From Henckelia pumila (Eukaryota; Streptophyta; Magnoliopsida; Lamiales; Gesneriaceae), in NCBI RefSeq assembly GCF_033568475.1, contig NC_133121.1, positions 7,316,001 through 7,380,000 of the forward strand: 64,000 nt of DNA, read 5' to 3'. This document shows positions 1 to 13,511 of this stretch, piece by piece. The notes under the pieces are model-generated. The model did no database searches, was not told where the DNA came from, and saw nothing but the letters and a program-made list of their open reading frames with translations. Within the stretch, counting starts at the first letter, position 1, and every line of letters begins with the position of its first letter. The position numbers and the translations under genes were made by a program.

Positions 1-2504
1 AAACAGATTGGTTGAGAAGGGTTTGGTGGAGCAAATTAATTGAAGAGATTTCTTTCAGTTTACGATTCAATCGTTAGTTCAATGTCAGCTTCCAATTACA
101 ATTCATCGCCTGCTTTCCTACAATTGATCAAAATAATAAACACAAAAATCAGGTGAAAGATTTGAAATTTCGGACATGAATGGGAGATTGGAGGAGCAAA
201 TCAAGGGTCAATTCCTTCATGAAATACACATGTCAAATCGTGAAGGGGCAAGATGGAGGGCAATTTCGGTATTTCGAACTGGCTTTTTAGGACTAATGGT
301 TTAATAAATAATTACTTAATTACTCTAATAATGACGTTATTTAAGGGAAGTAGAAATAATGAAGACCTGAGTTGTTTCCGGTTGATGTCAATTATCAAAA
401 TGAGTTGAGACGTCAGATTTCAACAAACATATTATTTTAACATTAATTATTATTATTTCCAAAAAAACATTAATTATTATTAACATTGTCTCTTTATATT
501 ATTTATGCAGGAATATGGAATGTGAACAAATTGGTTAAGTGTTGAAATTAACTTCATTAGTCATAAACGAAATCAATGTTTTGGGAAAAAACGTGGGTTA
601 ATTGCGAAGAAGAAGTTTCGATTTTAATAAAAGTGTGGAAAAATAATTGTCAGCTTAATCTAATTAACAATATTATGCGTGAAAAAAATATGATTAAACG
701 TGAGCTTTTTTATTAATTTTTTACAAAAAATTCCTTTTAATTTTTTAATATTAAATCTTTGATATTATAAAAAATTTTAAGCAAAATATCATTAAAAAAC
801 ATTGAAATATTATTTAAAATTTATTGTAAAAAAATTCTAAGATATATGCATTTACGTGTTATCTAATTTATTGAAAAAAAAAGTATTTTCACTCTTAATT
901 TCGTACTAAAATTGTTCAAACTTGTAAAATTTGAAATTTGACCTTGACACATCATCACATTTTACACATTTAGAATCTTAAAAAAAAATTTGAAAGATAA
1001 AAAAATTATTTTTAAATAATTTAATTATTATTTCAAATTTATTTTTACAAACTCTAATTGTATTCTATAATAAAATTTTGAAAAAAAATAAGTAAATGTA
1101 AATAAGTTTGAAGCATAAGTCCTAGAAAAAAGAAAAAAATTTATGTACTCCAAAATTATATTATACTAAAGCTTATGATTTGGTGTACCAAATCGTAAAT
1201 TATTATCTTAGTCTATCCCGTGAAAAATATGCCTCGAGATTGTAGAAAGGCAGCACAAAAGTTTGGGCAAAGTTTCCTAAAAAGAATGTCAAGCTAAATT
1301 TTCTAATTATTTTTAAATCTTAAAAAAGCAAAATATAACAGGTGTATGATTTGTAGTTTGCTATTATTTGAAAGATATCTATAGATGAATTAATTGCATT
1401 CGTGTGAAATTGTAGTTTCAAGAATAAACAAATTAATGACAAAACTGGAAGTGAAATGTTTTAAATAATTGGCAGCCCAAAAAGAGGAAATAATCTCTCT
1501 AAATGGAAGGGGGACATAGTTAATAAAGTTCAATTTTTTTTATTTATTTGTTTTTTGGGACAGAGACTAATAATATTGCATTTGGCTAAATTAAGAAATT
1601 CACATGCATCCAAACAAATCATTTGGATTTAAAATTATCTAATTTGGTTTGTATCTATTTACTCATATAGATCTGGCTCCAATTTACTGCTCCAGAATTT
1701 TGCAAAAAATAGCTCCACAGGACCATTTGTTGCATATAATATATACATATTTTAAATAGAGCATATAAAATATTTTTAGATTTTTTTTTTTGGAGAATAT
1801 AAAATAATTTTAGATGACGAGAGTGATTCCTGCTTTTGGGGCAGATAATTTTTTTTTTTAAAAAAATAATGTATTTCAAGAGGCAATTCATAGTAAAATA
1901 AATGCTCTGACTATTATGATGAACTATTAAGGGAAATTAGCATTAAACTCCCCGTGAGAAATTAATGATCATTTAAATTTGATTTTTTAAAAAAATCCAG
2001 TATAAAACCTTCTACAAACGAAGCAAAATTGTTCGATATTTAAAAATTTAAAAGACCTTTAATTTAATACAGAGGTTTATCTTTAATGAAATTCAAATTT
2101 CCCTAATTTCTTTAGGATGATTTTCAATATCTTATTTTACTTTAGCTTAGTTTAAAATAAAATACATGCTCATTCATAGTTGATACAAAAATATATGATA
2201 TTTTGGCACATTCTCTCATTTTATTTTATACATATACAGTCCAAAAAATTGGGGGACAAATATAGCCCTGCCACGGACCAAGACCAGGCTTTAAAAACTG
2301 GGTTTCGAATTTCCTAGCCTGGTTCATCCCGGCCAGGCTACATTTGGTCCGAGCCACACCGATACGACCGGTTTTCGCCTCTAATTGTAATCAAGAACTG
2401 AGATATATCGGCATAAATAAAGACCTTGTTTGATCAGAGAAATTTTGTTGGCACCACGAGCCGGGTAAGTGGACAAGAAATAGCAAAACATTACAACAAA
2501 AGAC
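1..2504. other. AT-rich intergenic sequence, left edge
   Basis: No supportable coding region. Bases 1-300 are less AT-rich than what follows and could be the upstream part of a gene lying off the left edge, but no reading frame supports this. The rest is low-complexity AT-rich DNA. The last part (about 2260-2390) is a GC-richer patch just beyond the stop codon of the dioxygenase gene and may be an old hAT remnant. Confidence 0.5.
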
Positions 2505-5500
2505 CTATTCGACGAAATTAGTAAGGACTTTGCCGACCAAATGTTTTCCATATACAGCTCCTTCAAACTTCTTGGCACCCCCCGTCTTCTGCACACATGT
2601 ATCCATTGGTTCTATCGCAGCATCGAAGTTAGGCTGTCATGAAGAAAATCCACATAAAATGCCAAACTAGGTGGGGAGAGGACTTGCAAGGATGCATGCA
2701 CTCCCACATTACTATTCTCGCACTTTGCTATACAACTGTTGGGATGAGAGTTACCTCATAGAAGTAGGCAACGCAAACACGATAGCTTGGAGAGTTGTTG
2801 ATGACTTGATGGAGGGTTGATTCGTAAAGACCATTAGTTAGAATCTGCCATTTTTCATAAATTATCTTTCAGAGGACAATTTGTATATTGAGGTTTGGGT
2901 GTATGCTGCAGCGTACAGAAGTTTCAGAGGGATCACTAAAGTGCGTCTGAAGTACGCGTGTACCTTAAGCATGTCGCCAATGTTACAAACAAAAGTGCCA
3001 GGAATTGGCATTGCTGATATCCATTCCCCCTCACTGTTTCTCACCTTTAATAATTCAAACATATTAGTTAACGTGCCAACGTGAAATAAAACAAAGAGAC
3101 AAACATACCTGAAGGGCAGTTATATCGTCGTCTTGATTGACTAATGTCAGTAAACCTGAAAAAATAAATTGTGAGAGGATAAACAAGAGGATAAGAAAAT
3201 AGATATCCAGCTATAAAAACATTACCGTAATCCGTGTGAGCTCCACTAGATTCATTCAAATGGCAGACAAAAAAAACATTAATCAGAAGTAAGCTAAATG
3301 AAAGAAGATGAAAAACTAATATTAAGACCTTGCTCACCACCCAATGTCATTCTTTGGCATTTCTTGTCCATATTGAGAGCCAACAGGATATCCAATTATG
3401 CGAAAAACCCAAAATGGATCTCCTGCTCTACTCCCTTCAAACGCATCCATTGATCCACCGAGGGCTAGAGCAATGCCCCTCATTATCTTTCGAGACAGAT
3501 CTATAAACTCATAATATGGTGATTTCATTTAGATCGTTAGACAAAAAGATTCGGGAACAGAGTAAGGAACTTTATTGGACAAAGTACCAGTGCAAAGGTT
3601 GATGTACTCCTCCATTAAATTTTTGAAATTTGGAGGATCATTTGGCCTGTGTAAATGTAGGTTCAATACCGAACAGTCACGGATATGAAGTTAGTCTCAC
3701 ATCAAATTGTTCAGCAACCAACTCAAATTAAACAGGCAGAGTGGGTGCTTAACAAAAAGATTTACTGTAACAGACTAAAGTAGAATAGCAATGGGTTTCT
3801 TGGTAAAATATGGAGAAACCTACAGCAATCCCATAATTTTCACAGAATCTACATATGTGGAGTAAAAACATAATTCTTTTTCCCCTCCCTTTCTTTGTGT
3901 TTCTCACATACAACTTTAAATATAAAATTCTCCATAGCTAAAGAACTTAATTTGGAATTACATGTCCTCAACAAAGTTTGACACGGCGTGAATCATCAAA
4001 ATATTGCTTTGCCTATAATTTAACAGCTTGAACTGAACTTTACATACCATTTGTTTGATCCCTCCATAACTTTGCCAAGAGCACCATACATTCCAGGTTT
4101 TACTTCCTTATAGCACTGTTATAACAATATTTAAATATTAATCTCAGCCATAGTTACTAAAAGTACAAGGCATACCAAGATGCCTGGATATCGTATAGCC
4201 AAGAAGCACACATCTTATTTAGTATGATATCCAAAGCTATTATATAATAGAATCTAAATATCCGCAAAACAAAATTTGACATACAAAAAATTACAAACTA
4301 ATGAATAATAATAAAGCGAAAGCCCGTTAATTTGTCAGAGAAAATGAATAACAAAAATCGTCTTGCATTTCATCCTGAAAAACATCCTCGACCGTATTAG
4401 TGCCAAGAATAATTTACGCCATTGTTGGTTCAAACTGTTTGCAAGCACAACATTGTTATCATTCAAAGCGAGAAGCAACATTCTTGACTCATAGTAAATA
4501 GAGTAAAAAAGACTCAACATTCTCGATACAAGATGTAAGACATAAAGAAATAACCCTGGAAGAGCCAATGTGGCATGGATCAGCACCAAACAAGTTTGAG
4601 AATAAGGTTTGTCCGATAAACAATTGGACCAACCAAGCAGCAGTTATAATGAAGAGGTGTATAGAATCTCAACCTACATCAATGGCTTCATGTATATCAG
4701 GTACGCCTTTTGTTATGTTCTCACCGACTCTTTGATATCCTCTGTATTCAAAAGGGCATTTTAAGTTTTAAAAATAAAAATATATATATATATACACTGA
4801 TCACATCAAATCTTAGTCATTCTCATACCACATTGTTATAAAATTTTGTTGCACTCCACGAACCTGTATCCAGTTGCTGCAGATAGTTTAATCTTTTGCT
4901 TCTCCTCATACGGTAAACTAAAAAAATGCCGTGCTATACCTCTAACCTCTTTAAGGAAAGAGTCAGGGATGCCATGTCCTTTCTGTGCAACAAAAGACAT
5001 TGACGTAAGAATTAAAAGGCTACAATCATCTTCCTTTTCAAAAGGAAAAAGATTTATTATCTTCAAAAAACATTTTGATCTCGTTTTCTTCTAAAACTAG
5101 TGGTTATCTGTTAACATTCTATAATGTAGTAGTAGCATATAGTTCGGCCAATTGCCGAGCACCTAATTGGATAAAAAGTAATGGAGCTTGAAGTAAGGTT
5201 AAGTAGTTTACTAGCTGTATGATTTCATTTCTTCACTTCCCATCAACCAAAAAAAAACAAAAAGTTACAGGATATTACCGCAACAATAACTATGTTTCTC
5301 TACGTACGAAAAGAAACACGCCAGTAAATTTCTGAACACGGGAATTAAGCCAAATTAATATCATTACATAACCAGATTAAACTGACAAAATTACCACATA
5401 AAAGAACCCAGCTTCGCGACAAGCCTGGTGTAGTTGTTGAACAACTTGGGCTACACCTCCATCTTGAGACATTTTTGGATCATCCCATTTCTCCACCAGA

Positions 5501-5674
5501 GGACTGATATCTGTTCCATGATTTTTTCAAAAAAAATTAAATGAGCTCTCTTAAGCTTACAGCGTCGAATCTTCTTCGATTAAAAGAAAAAAAAATAGCA
5601 GTGGGACACGAATACAGAAATTAAAGAAAAAATTTAATACCGATCAAGGGGATGGATTTGAAGTCTGTGGCCAT
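2505..5674 (-). CDS. 2-oxoglutarate/Fe(II)-dependent dioxygenase, 12 exons, 329 aa
   Basis: Exons (minus strand): 5641-5674, 5395-5510, 4864-4982, 4678-4741, 4048-4115, 3588-3646, 3338-3500, 3226-3245, 3109-3155, 2964-3044, 2755-2844, 2505-2633. All introns are GT-AG and the 990 coding bases stay in one frame. The start is the ATG opening [16 protein letters not shown], the usual N-terminus of plant DOXC-type dioxygenases (DIOX_N domain about residues 8-120). The 2OG-Fe(II) core follows: the iron ligands are His211 and Asp213 in GAHTDYG and His269 in STLHQV, and Arg279 in [10 protein letters not shown] is placed to bind 2-oxoglutarate. Length and sequence resemble the Arabidopsis At3g49630/At3g50210 group, known to me only by family resemblance. 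The protein is probably soluble and cytosolic; the substrate cannot be inferred. The HxD motif lies partly on a 20-base exon. The gene appears intact. Confidence 0.93.
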
Positions 5675-6074
5675 GGAGCTTCTGAGTTCCGAGCTCTCTA
5701 CTTCGCTTCTTGTTCACTGAAGCGACCGAATCACGATGGATGGGAAAGATGGCTAGATTCTGACTCGGGTGTTCGGGTGGGCCCATTTTACACTGGGCCA
5801 ACTCAATACATTATTGGGCTTTGATCTATTTTAATAAAAACAAAAAAAGATTAACCATTATAATATTTTGTGAATTTCGATTTTGAAGAGCTTCATTCAA
5901 TTATATTTTGAATCATCTTCTCATATCTCCTCTTAACTATTTTTCCGTTTTTGCATCCACTTATGTCCTTTATGCACTAACCTTTTATGGTTAATAATAT
6001 TAATAATTAGTGTATTGATGCATGCAACTTGTATAATAATTTTGTAATTAATTTGATTTATATTCAAATAAGAG

Positions 6075-6602
6075 TAGAGCTGTCAGACGGGCCAACCCAT
6101 GGCGGGGCGGGCCGGCCAACTAAAAACCCACCTTTTAACGAGTCGAGGACGGGCTGTTCCATCATCCCGATGGGCTGAAAATCCTCAACCCAACCCAACC
6201 CAATGTGGGTTGCGGGTGAGGCGGGTTGGCCCGCGGGTTGACTAACTACAAATAAAAATAAATAAAAATTATTATAATTAATTATACATTTCATTTCATA
6301 AATAAATATTAATAAAAATTTTAATTATTGATTTCATACGTGTAAATTTTATATAAAGTAATTAATACAAAAAAATTCACAACTTTCATTAAAAAATACA
6401 TATATCACAATAAAAAAAATAAATTAATAATTCTCCAGACTCGCGAGCCAAACCAGGCCCACAGCGGGCTAACCCGCGCGGGTCGTGGGCCTAAGCAGGT
6501 TGACCCATCTTTAGTTGGGTTGAAAAAATTTCAACTCAACCCACTTAAATTGTGTGGCAAGACGGACCGACCAGACGGGCCTAACCCAAATTGACGGCTC
6601 TA
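6075..6602. mobile_element. Non-autonomous hAT-like element, 528 bp
   Basis: The left end reads TAGAGCTGTCA and the right end, in reverse complement, TAGAGCCGTCA, followed on both sides by GC-rich GGGCC/GGGTTGG blocks. The 8 bases outside each end are AATAAGAG and AATAATAA (6 of 8 identical), fitting the 8-bp target duplication of hAT elements. The interior is AT-rich and has no transposase. TAGAG...CTCTA termini agree with the hAT superfamily. Confidence 0.75.
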
Positions 6603-6988
6603 AATAATAAAAGTAATATCATAGTTGTAAAAATTATCAATAGATTAAACTACAATTTGAAATATCGAAATAAAAAAACAAATGAAAACAAAAGTGTAAT
6701 ATCTATATCACATAAGGGCAATTTGGGTAGAAAAAAATATGATGTCTAAAGAACAAATTATTTAATATAGGGGAAGATATATATAGAGGAAGATAATAAT
6801 AATAGCTAAATTTATTTTGTAATGTAATCTACTTCTGATGCTCTACACGATTAAATTGGATTTTCGTCTTGTCGTTGTTACAACACGACATAAAAAACTG
6901 ATTTAATGTCAAATATTATTGTGTGACATTAGATATTATTGACGTGTTCAACACCATAAAATTCAAATACACGTTTTACATGTTTATA

Positions 6989-6991
<3 letters not shown>

Positions 6992-7031
<40 letters not shown>
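6992..7031. repeat. (TA)n microsatellite
   Basis: An uninterrupted run of about 20 TA dinucleotides, with no sign of an inserted element at its edges. Confidence 0.95.
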
Positions 7032-7037
<6 letters not shown>

Positions 7038-7156
7038 GTATTTCAATTTAATTTTAATAAATTTCAAGTTCAACTAATAATAATTTGAAATCTAAAATAA
7101 TTTATATTACTAACAGGTAAATAAGTAATATAAGTATTTCAAATGGAATCGTTTGC

Positions 7157-7157
<1 letters not shown>

Positions 7158-7202
<45 letters not shown>
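7158..7202. repeat. (TTA)n microsatellite
   Basis: About 15 TTA units, AT-rich on both sides. Confidence 0.95.
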
Positions 7203-7204
<2 letters not shown>

Positions 7205-7351
7205 ATTATCAAAAAAAAATATCATAAAAATTAATTAATTTCAAATCTACCTCACCAATGCAACATAAATTTGGATGAAATATTTTTAAATCCATGGATA
7301 TAGATTATAATTTTATTGTTAACAATAAAATAATATATTAAATTTTAAAGT

Positions 7352-7482
7352 TATTTGTGAGACGGATCAACCCAACCCACATTTACAATAAAAATAATAA
7401 TATTTTTTTCATAAATGACTCAAATAAAAGATATGTTTCACGAAATTGATCTGTGATACCGTCTTACATGAGCTTTTGTGAA
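7352..7482. repeat. Dispersed short repeat of the GAGAC...GTCT family
   Basis: Starts with a GTGAGACGGATCAACCC-like block, has a core of ACAATAAAAATAATAATATT, and closes with TGATACCGTCTTAC. The same order of blocks recurs, diverged, near 24508, 25505, 29718, 33113, 42676 and 45306. The ends are inverted (GAGAC/GTCT), suggesting a MITE-like origin, but no clean target duplication is visible. Confidence 0.55.
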
Positions 7483-8026
7483 TCTTAAATTTGTACAAAC
7501 TTATTTATACATATATTAGTTATATAAAATAGAATGAATTTCAAATGACATTATTAATTAATAAATTTGAAATCGATACTAATTAACATAAAATACTATA
7601 TACACAAAAAAATAGTGAATTTGAAGTTTATAAAATCAATTTTCTACCCACAAAAAATTTTATTTAAATTGTTTTTAAAAAAATTCGTGAAGTTTAAATA
7701 TGTTTGAAAATCAATTTAAAGAAATAATAATATTATATTATGAGTTTAAAATGGCAACAACTCACGCGTTTACCACGCGAGGTGTCTTACAGTGGCGTGG
7801 TTTTCACGCAAGCATTAGAAATTAGAAATCATAAGAAAAGTCGCGTTGGATTGTCAACCACACGATTCAATGAGATCCAATCTGAACCGTCTATTGGCAG
7901 CGAAATAACTTCTCTCTATTCGATTTAAGGCGAGCACTTGAACAGTCGGTAAGGGCTGCTGCTTATCTTTGTCCTCTGTGAAATTTTGTTTCACTCAAGG
8001 AATTATTTTAGTTTTTGGAGAAGGAG

Positions 8027-10693
8027 ATGTCTGGAGGTATAGCTCGCGGTCGGCTCGTGGAGGAGCGAAAAGCGTGGCGCAAAAATCACCCCCATGTTAG
8101 TTTTTTTTTTTTTTTTTTAATGTGGGAATTCTTTGATTGTGGGGTTTTTTTTTTTTTTTTTTGGGTTTGTGTGAATTTTTGTTTTGTTGTTTGTTTTCTT
8201 TAGGGTTTTGTGGCTAAACCGGAGACCCTTTCAGACGGTACTGTGAACATGATGGTTTGGCACTGCACAATCCCTGGTAAGACCGGGGTAAGTATTTCGT
8301 ACTTTGATATTTCATTTCCGTGCTGGCTTTTTTTTCCCTTTTGTCTTTCATTTTTTTCGTTTTTAGGTGCATTTACGGCTGTTTTGATTTGATGGCATAT
8401 ATGTGTCGAAATTTCCGGAAATTTTGTGGTTTTCTTGAGGAAAATAACTATGTTTTAAGCATATCTATCAGTCGCTTGACGATGTTTAACTGGAAGTCAC
8501 TGATTGTTTAGTAGTATTTGTAGCACCTAGGATCTCAATTGATTTTGGCTGTTAGTATTTTTTTTTTTTTGGGTGCAAAATATTTGATTTTCTTAAGAAA
8601 AATATCGTGGATGAAAAGGGCAACATGTCTTGTGAATTCAGTTTAGCACAAAAATTACTACCTTATTGCATCCAGTATGTGAAATATAAAGTTGTCCACC
8701 TTGTAGAGAGACATCAAAGAACCAATTTTGTGTGTTGTGTCAGCAACTGAACTTGAATCTGTTTTAGGTTCTTCTTTTGTTCGGATACGATGTATATTTG
8801 CTCCCCTTATTGGTGGGATATGGCATCATAATTCAGCTCTCTGTCTTGTAATTTCTTACTTAAAATTTCTTACTTATTAATAGTTTGAAAACATAAATAT
8901 ATTTCGAGAAACAGTTGTCTAGGTTGCTATGTAGTGCATTGGGGATCTCCGTAGTTCTTGGCAAGTGGCAACTAGTCTTCGCTATATCCTTTTCGCCTCT
9001 TTTATGTATTAATAATAATAATAATTAATGAGGTAGCTATGATTTTGGGTGCAGTTTGTCTCGCCTATCTTTGCTCTACGCATGTTTGCGCATCTGTTGT
9101 TTTACACACTTAAATGGCAATGGTTTATTTTTTTTTATTACTGGAATTCAAGTCCAAATTTTAAATGTCTGCAAAGACATTTTATAAATTACAAAATCAC
9201 ACAGTTATTTTAGTAATTCTTGACTAAATTTTTTAGAATAGAACAATGAAATTACATAACAAGTTTTTGTAAAAATTTTGAATGAAACAATTATTTTTTT
9301 GTTGAACCTTATTCTGGGAAGCGACATTTACTAATCACACCTTAAATTAGAAAAAGGTGGTGATATTTTGGGTAACACATTTTAGATACTGTTAGAAGTG
9401 TCGAGGCTGGTCTAGAAAACACAATTTATGAAACTATTCTTTTTATTTATATGTTTATCAGTTATTGGATTAGTTGAGGGTACTTTTTGCACAACTAATT
9501 TGTAAACCCAAATAGTGTTTCCCAAATCCAAATTAGCTTATAACAATAGATGTAAATATGTGATGCTATCGTATTTCCAAGTTTGATAATATATATTTTT
9601 TTTCTTGTGGTTGAGGTTGGAATTATTTTTATTGATATACGGAGTTTCAACACAGGTCTTGTGAGATGCTCGTTCTTAATAAATTGAGAGTGATAAACCG
9701 TGCTTAGCAAATATTTAATAATTAATGGTCTTGCAGACGGACTGGGATGGTGGTTATTACCCTCTCACGATGCACTTTAGTGAAGATTATCCTAGTAAGC
9801 CACCGAAATGTAAATTTCCCCAAGGTTTTTTCCATCCAAATATATATCCCTCTGGAACTGTCTGCCTTTCAATACTCAATGAAGATAGTGTAAGTATATT
9901 TTGATTGCTTTCTGTTTTCAATCATAATTGATTAAATCTCATTTCAAATATAAAACAACTTGTTTTCTCCTCCCTCTTTCTCATATATATTTTTAGGGCT
10001 GGCGACCAGCCATTACCGTGAAGCAAATCTTGGTTGGCATCCAAGATTTGTTGGATCAACCAAATCCATCTGATCCAGCACAAACTGAGGGTTACCATCT
10101 ATTTATTCAGGTAATAGATATATAAAAAAAGGTTATCGTTGTCTCCAATTGCGTTTCATTCCCTGCACTTTAAAAATAATAAAAATAAAATCCATTGACC
10201 ATTTACTTGGGTCTGATTATTCAAGAAATAGTATTGCCGAACATCTGCTACTGGTTGTGTTACTGTTTTCACTTGCTGAATTGCAACTTGTTTGTTTCCA
10301 TTTTGTGTCCTGATCATAGACCTTTCATATCACAGCATTCTTACGCATGTTATGTTATCACCTCCTGAATATGCAACTTTTTTTTTTCCCATTTGTTGGA
10401 CTGATTCCCTAGACCTTTCATTATTTCATATGAAATAGCATTCTTGACTTATCTTAGCCAGGTTGGCTATCTTGAAATTTTAAGATGAAAAAAATTATGC
10501 ATGCATTCAGTTCATCCAAGGTGAAAATTTTCCTGTTAATTTGATCTTAACTCCTCCCTTTCCCCCTCATTTCCGTTGATACGATATTGTATATTTCTGG
10601 AATTAAATTCTGTCATAAAAAAACATGCAGGACACGGCAGAATATAAGAAGAGGGTTCGGCAGCAGGCAAAGCAGTACCCGCCTCTCGTCTAA
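8027..10693 (+). CDS. SCE1: SUMO-conjugating enzyme E2 (UBC9 homologue), 5 exons, 160 aa
   Basis: Exons: 8027-8095, 8204-8287, 9737-9889, 9997-10110, 10631-10693; every junction is GT-AG and falls between codons. The product accepts SUMO from the SAE1/SAE2 activating enzyme as a thioester and passes it to lysines of target proteins, mainly in the nucleus. It is a complete UBC fold of the expected 160 residues. The N-terminus [10 protein letters not shown], the catalytic site [12 protein letters not shown] with Cys94, the upstream HPN motif ([10 protein letters not shown]) and the tail KQYPPLV are all present. Translation starts at the ATG of MSGG; the in-frame codons upstream look like leader. 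Bases just before the start may include a short leader intron (about 7949-8011). Intron 2 is long (1.4 kb) and AT-rich. No disabling change is seen. This is single-gene transcription, not an operon. Confidence 0.98.
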
Positions 10694-12867
10694 ATACAAG
10701 TTTGTTATAATTTCCAATTCGAACAAAATACTGTGGAATGTTGCTATGGGTTGGAACTTGCCATGTTGCTGGTCCATTCATGTTAGTGGTATATTCACTT
10801 GTCCAGATTTGATCTTTAACAAGCTTCTCCAAACTATGTGTAAACCAAACCATGGTGTTAGTGTTGGACAATGGACGATGATTTGTGTTACCTTCTGTTC
10901 AGTATGTTCGACTATTGTGTATATTTTGTGATATTTATGTGTGCGCACGGGCGCGTCTCTCAAAAAGTGTTCTATATCTAATTTAGCAGAAGTTATTATA
11001 GACACATTAAATTAGTTGTGAGCTAATGCCCAAGTTCAATTTTTTATTTAGACAAATTTTGAAGTTGAACCCCTAAATCAGCGTGTTGAATTCACATTTA
11101 TGAAACTAAGTATTAGTTTTTCCCCCAAATATGAATGAAAAAAAATTGGTTAGCATGTGGCATGATGAAGATGGGAAATTCTCGTGTGAACGACGCACTA
11201 AATGAAGGATAGATATTACAAATCATCTCGTGTAGCGTCGCATAGGATTTTCCGATCGAGGTTCAGACAATGTGTGAAGGGGTGAAATTGTGTGAATGAA
11301 TTTGTGTTTGTTAATTGAGAATAAACAACCATTAATGAATTGCCATGTGGGAACCCCCTGCCGCCTAAAGCTGCCAATAACTATGGCTATTTATTGATTT
11401 ATCCAGTCTCTCAATTCTTTTGAACAGGATCCCCACGTTTGCATTCACATACAATAAAGTCCAAAACCTTCTTTCTAGGTTCTCTATATCTTCTCTGCCT
11501 TGATTTCCAATAAATTATTGGTTAAATTCAAGATTTTAGGACACATTTGGACACTTAAATACGATAAAGAAATAAATCGAGAGGTTATTGATAAAAATCA
11601 CATGAGAAAATTTCTAATTAATTATTTCGTGGTTCCTAAATTTCAAAATTTCCAATGCCACCTTCTAAAATATGTTGATTATTGTTGTATTGCATGAATA
11701 CCGTTTGTGGAGTACAATATTCGTCTTAAAAACCGAAAAATTAAACTCGATCTTGTATTGACAAACAAATCATCCTATTGCTCTTCCGAAATTTATGTAG
11801 TCATTGTTGTTGCTAAAATAAATAAATTATTGTGGAGCAAATATTTTTTTTATTTGATTATTGCTGTTCTACACTTCTACTTGCAATGTAAGGATTTATC
11901 GCATTGGCATAATTTCCACAACTTCGATTGAACTGATTTATGGTGCACAATACGAAAATTCTTACGGATTAGAGAATAGTGATTGGGGAGAGAAGAAACG
12001 ACAAAATTTGCAATTCCAAACGTGAATAAATTTATGCTTGAGCCGATTTACGTGGAATTTTAATTAAGTCTACGCAGTGTGGGCCGTATTAAAAAATTGG
12101 AGAATCCATAAAAAGTCTTTTTGAATTGTTTTGTACAATCTAACGATGAAATTAATTATACAGTTAGGTACAACAATGGAATCAGGCTAGGATATAAAAT
12201 CTAACATGGTACAGGCATAGCTCGAGAAATAGTCAGCTGCCCATATGGCCATATAAAGGGGTGTATATATTATTGTGGAGCAATAAGTTTTTATTTATTT
12301 ATTTATTTAAAGCAATCGAAATATGTGGTTTGATCAATGGTGAAATGAAAATAATAGAGTTTGTAACTTATTTATTGTAAAGCTTGAACTAAACATGAAA
12401 TGATACAATTACGTTAAATCTCATCATTCGCACAAACGATATCTTATGGACTTATAATATTGTTTCAAGGGTGTGTCAAATAATTTTCTTATATTTTTAC
12501 ATGTAGGGATCGTGACTTTTCCAGTTGACCTCAAATGTGCAGAATGAGCAAAATGACAATTGAATGTGTGATGATTACGCTAAGACTAACATCTTGTTAA
12601 AACATTAGTTCATGATAAGATATGTGAACATGTAACTATCATCCACGGTTTATAATTTTTGGTACTACAAGAAATGCTTGATATTCTTGTTATCTTCTTA
12701 AAAATAGCATCCACCTCTAGTTTATGAAATATTATTTTTATAGTAATATCTCGATGACTCGATCGTATATCTCAAGGTTCATATGTCAACACATATAATA
12801 TTAATATGAAAAATATTAGTCGGTAGATTAACTACCGACTATGCCTTATCATGTATACCAAACTATG
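10694..12867. other. SCE1 3' flank and AT-rich spacer
   Basis: The first 200-300 bases are probably the SCE1 3' untranslated region. After that the sequence is AT-rich with only short, unconvincing reading frames. No RNA gene or clear transposon end was recognised before the MULE target duplication. Confidence 0.5.
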
Positions 12868-12876
12868 CCTTAAGGT
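12868..12876 (+). repeat. Left target-site duplication of the MULE (CCTTAAGGT)
   Basis: This 9-base sequence is repeated without a mismatch at 19507-19515, immediately outside the right inverted repeat. Nine-base duplications are the hallmark of Mutator transposition. Its first eight bases are a palindrome. Confidence 0.92.
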
Positions 12877-13225
12877 GGGATAATTCATTAAAATGTTCCT
12901 ATTGTTTCAACGTTGTCCCAATTATGTCCCTAAAGAATTTTTGGGGCTGAAATTGTTCCTAACCTTTTAAAATATTTCTCAAAAATATCCTTCCGTTAAT
13001 TCTATCTGTTAGACCTAACGGAATCAACACGTGCTTATCACGTGATATTGCACCCCCCAATTAAAATCCCCGAATCCACATGTTAAACCAAATTCCCAAA
13101 TCATTTCCTCTCCATTCTCCGTTCCTATTTTACGTGAACCCTAATTCCCAAATCTTTGGCTCTCGATTTCTCTCCAAGTCGCCGTCTTTGCTTCGGTGGT
13201 TGGCTGCAAGACGTCGCCGGCGGTA
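12877..13225 (+). repeat. MULE left terminal inverted repeat
   Basis: Matches the reverse complement of 19158-19506 over about 349 bases with scattered substitutions. The inner third is GC-richer (pyrimidine-rich, then GTCGCCGGCGGTAC) and resembles a promoter/5'-leader segment. It probably drove the GRF gene downstream. Confidence 0.93.
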
Positions 13226-13511
13226 CAACACCTGTGTAAGTGATGTTTTTTTTATTTTTTATGGAGCTGAGACGAATGCATCCAACCGATTTATTTTCTT
13301 TTCTTGGTTATCTATGCAAATCGACGCTTGCTTGTTCATGTTTTTTTCCCGCAATGTTCTTACTTTTTCCAGCTGCTAGTTGACTCTTCGTAATACAAAC
13401 GGTTTTTTTTGTTATTGTCTTAATTACAGTGAAAATCCTTACACGATAATTACTTGAAATGACTTGAATCTATTTTTTTATGTAATTACTTAAAGTAATT
13501 TCAGATTTGTC

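Larger units (their letters stand above)
5675..8026. other. Intergenic region between divergent dioxygenase and SCE1 genes
   Basis: The two genes are transcribed away from each other, so both promoters must lie here. The interval also contains a hAT-like element (6075-6602), two microsatellites and a dispersed short repeat. Near SCE1, a GT at 7949 and an AG at 8010-8011 could bound a 63-base intron in the 5' leader, which would be a common plant arrangement; this is inference only. Confidence 0.5.

Noticed and set aside
2258-2390. GC-rich patch that might be a degenerate hAT element
   Set aside because: Possible TAG and CTA ends exist, but pairing between ends is weak and no flanking duplication is visible.
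10587-10931. 114-codon frame over the last SCE1 exon
   Set aside because: Different frame from the SCE1 exon, no similarity to any family known to me; it covers the SCE1 end and its 3' untranslated region.
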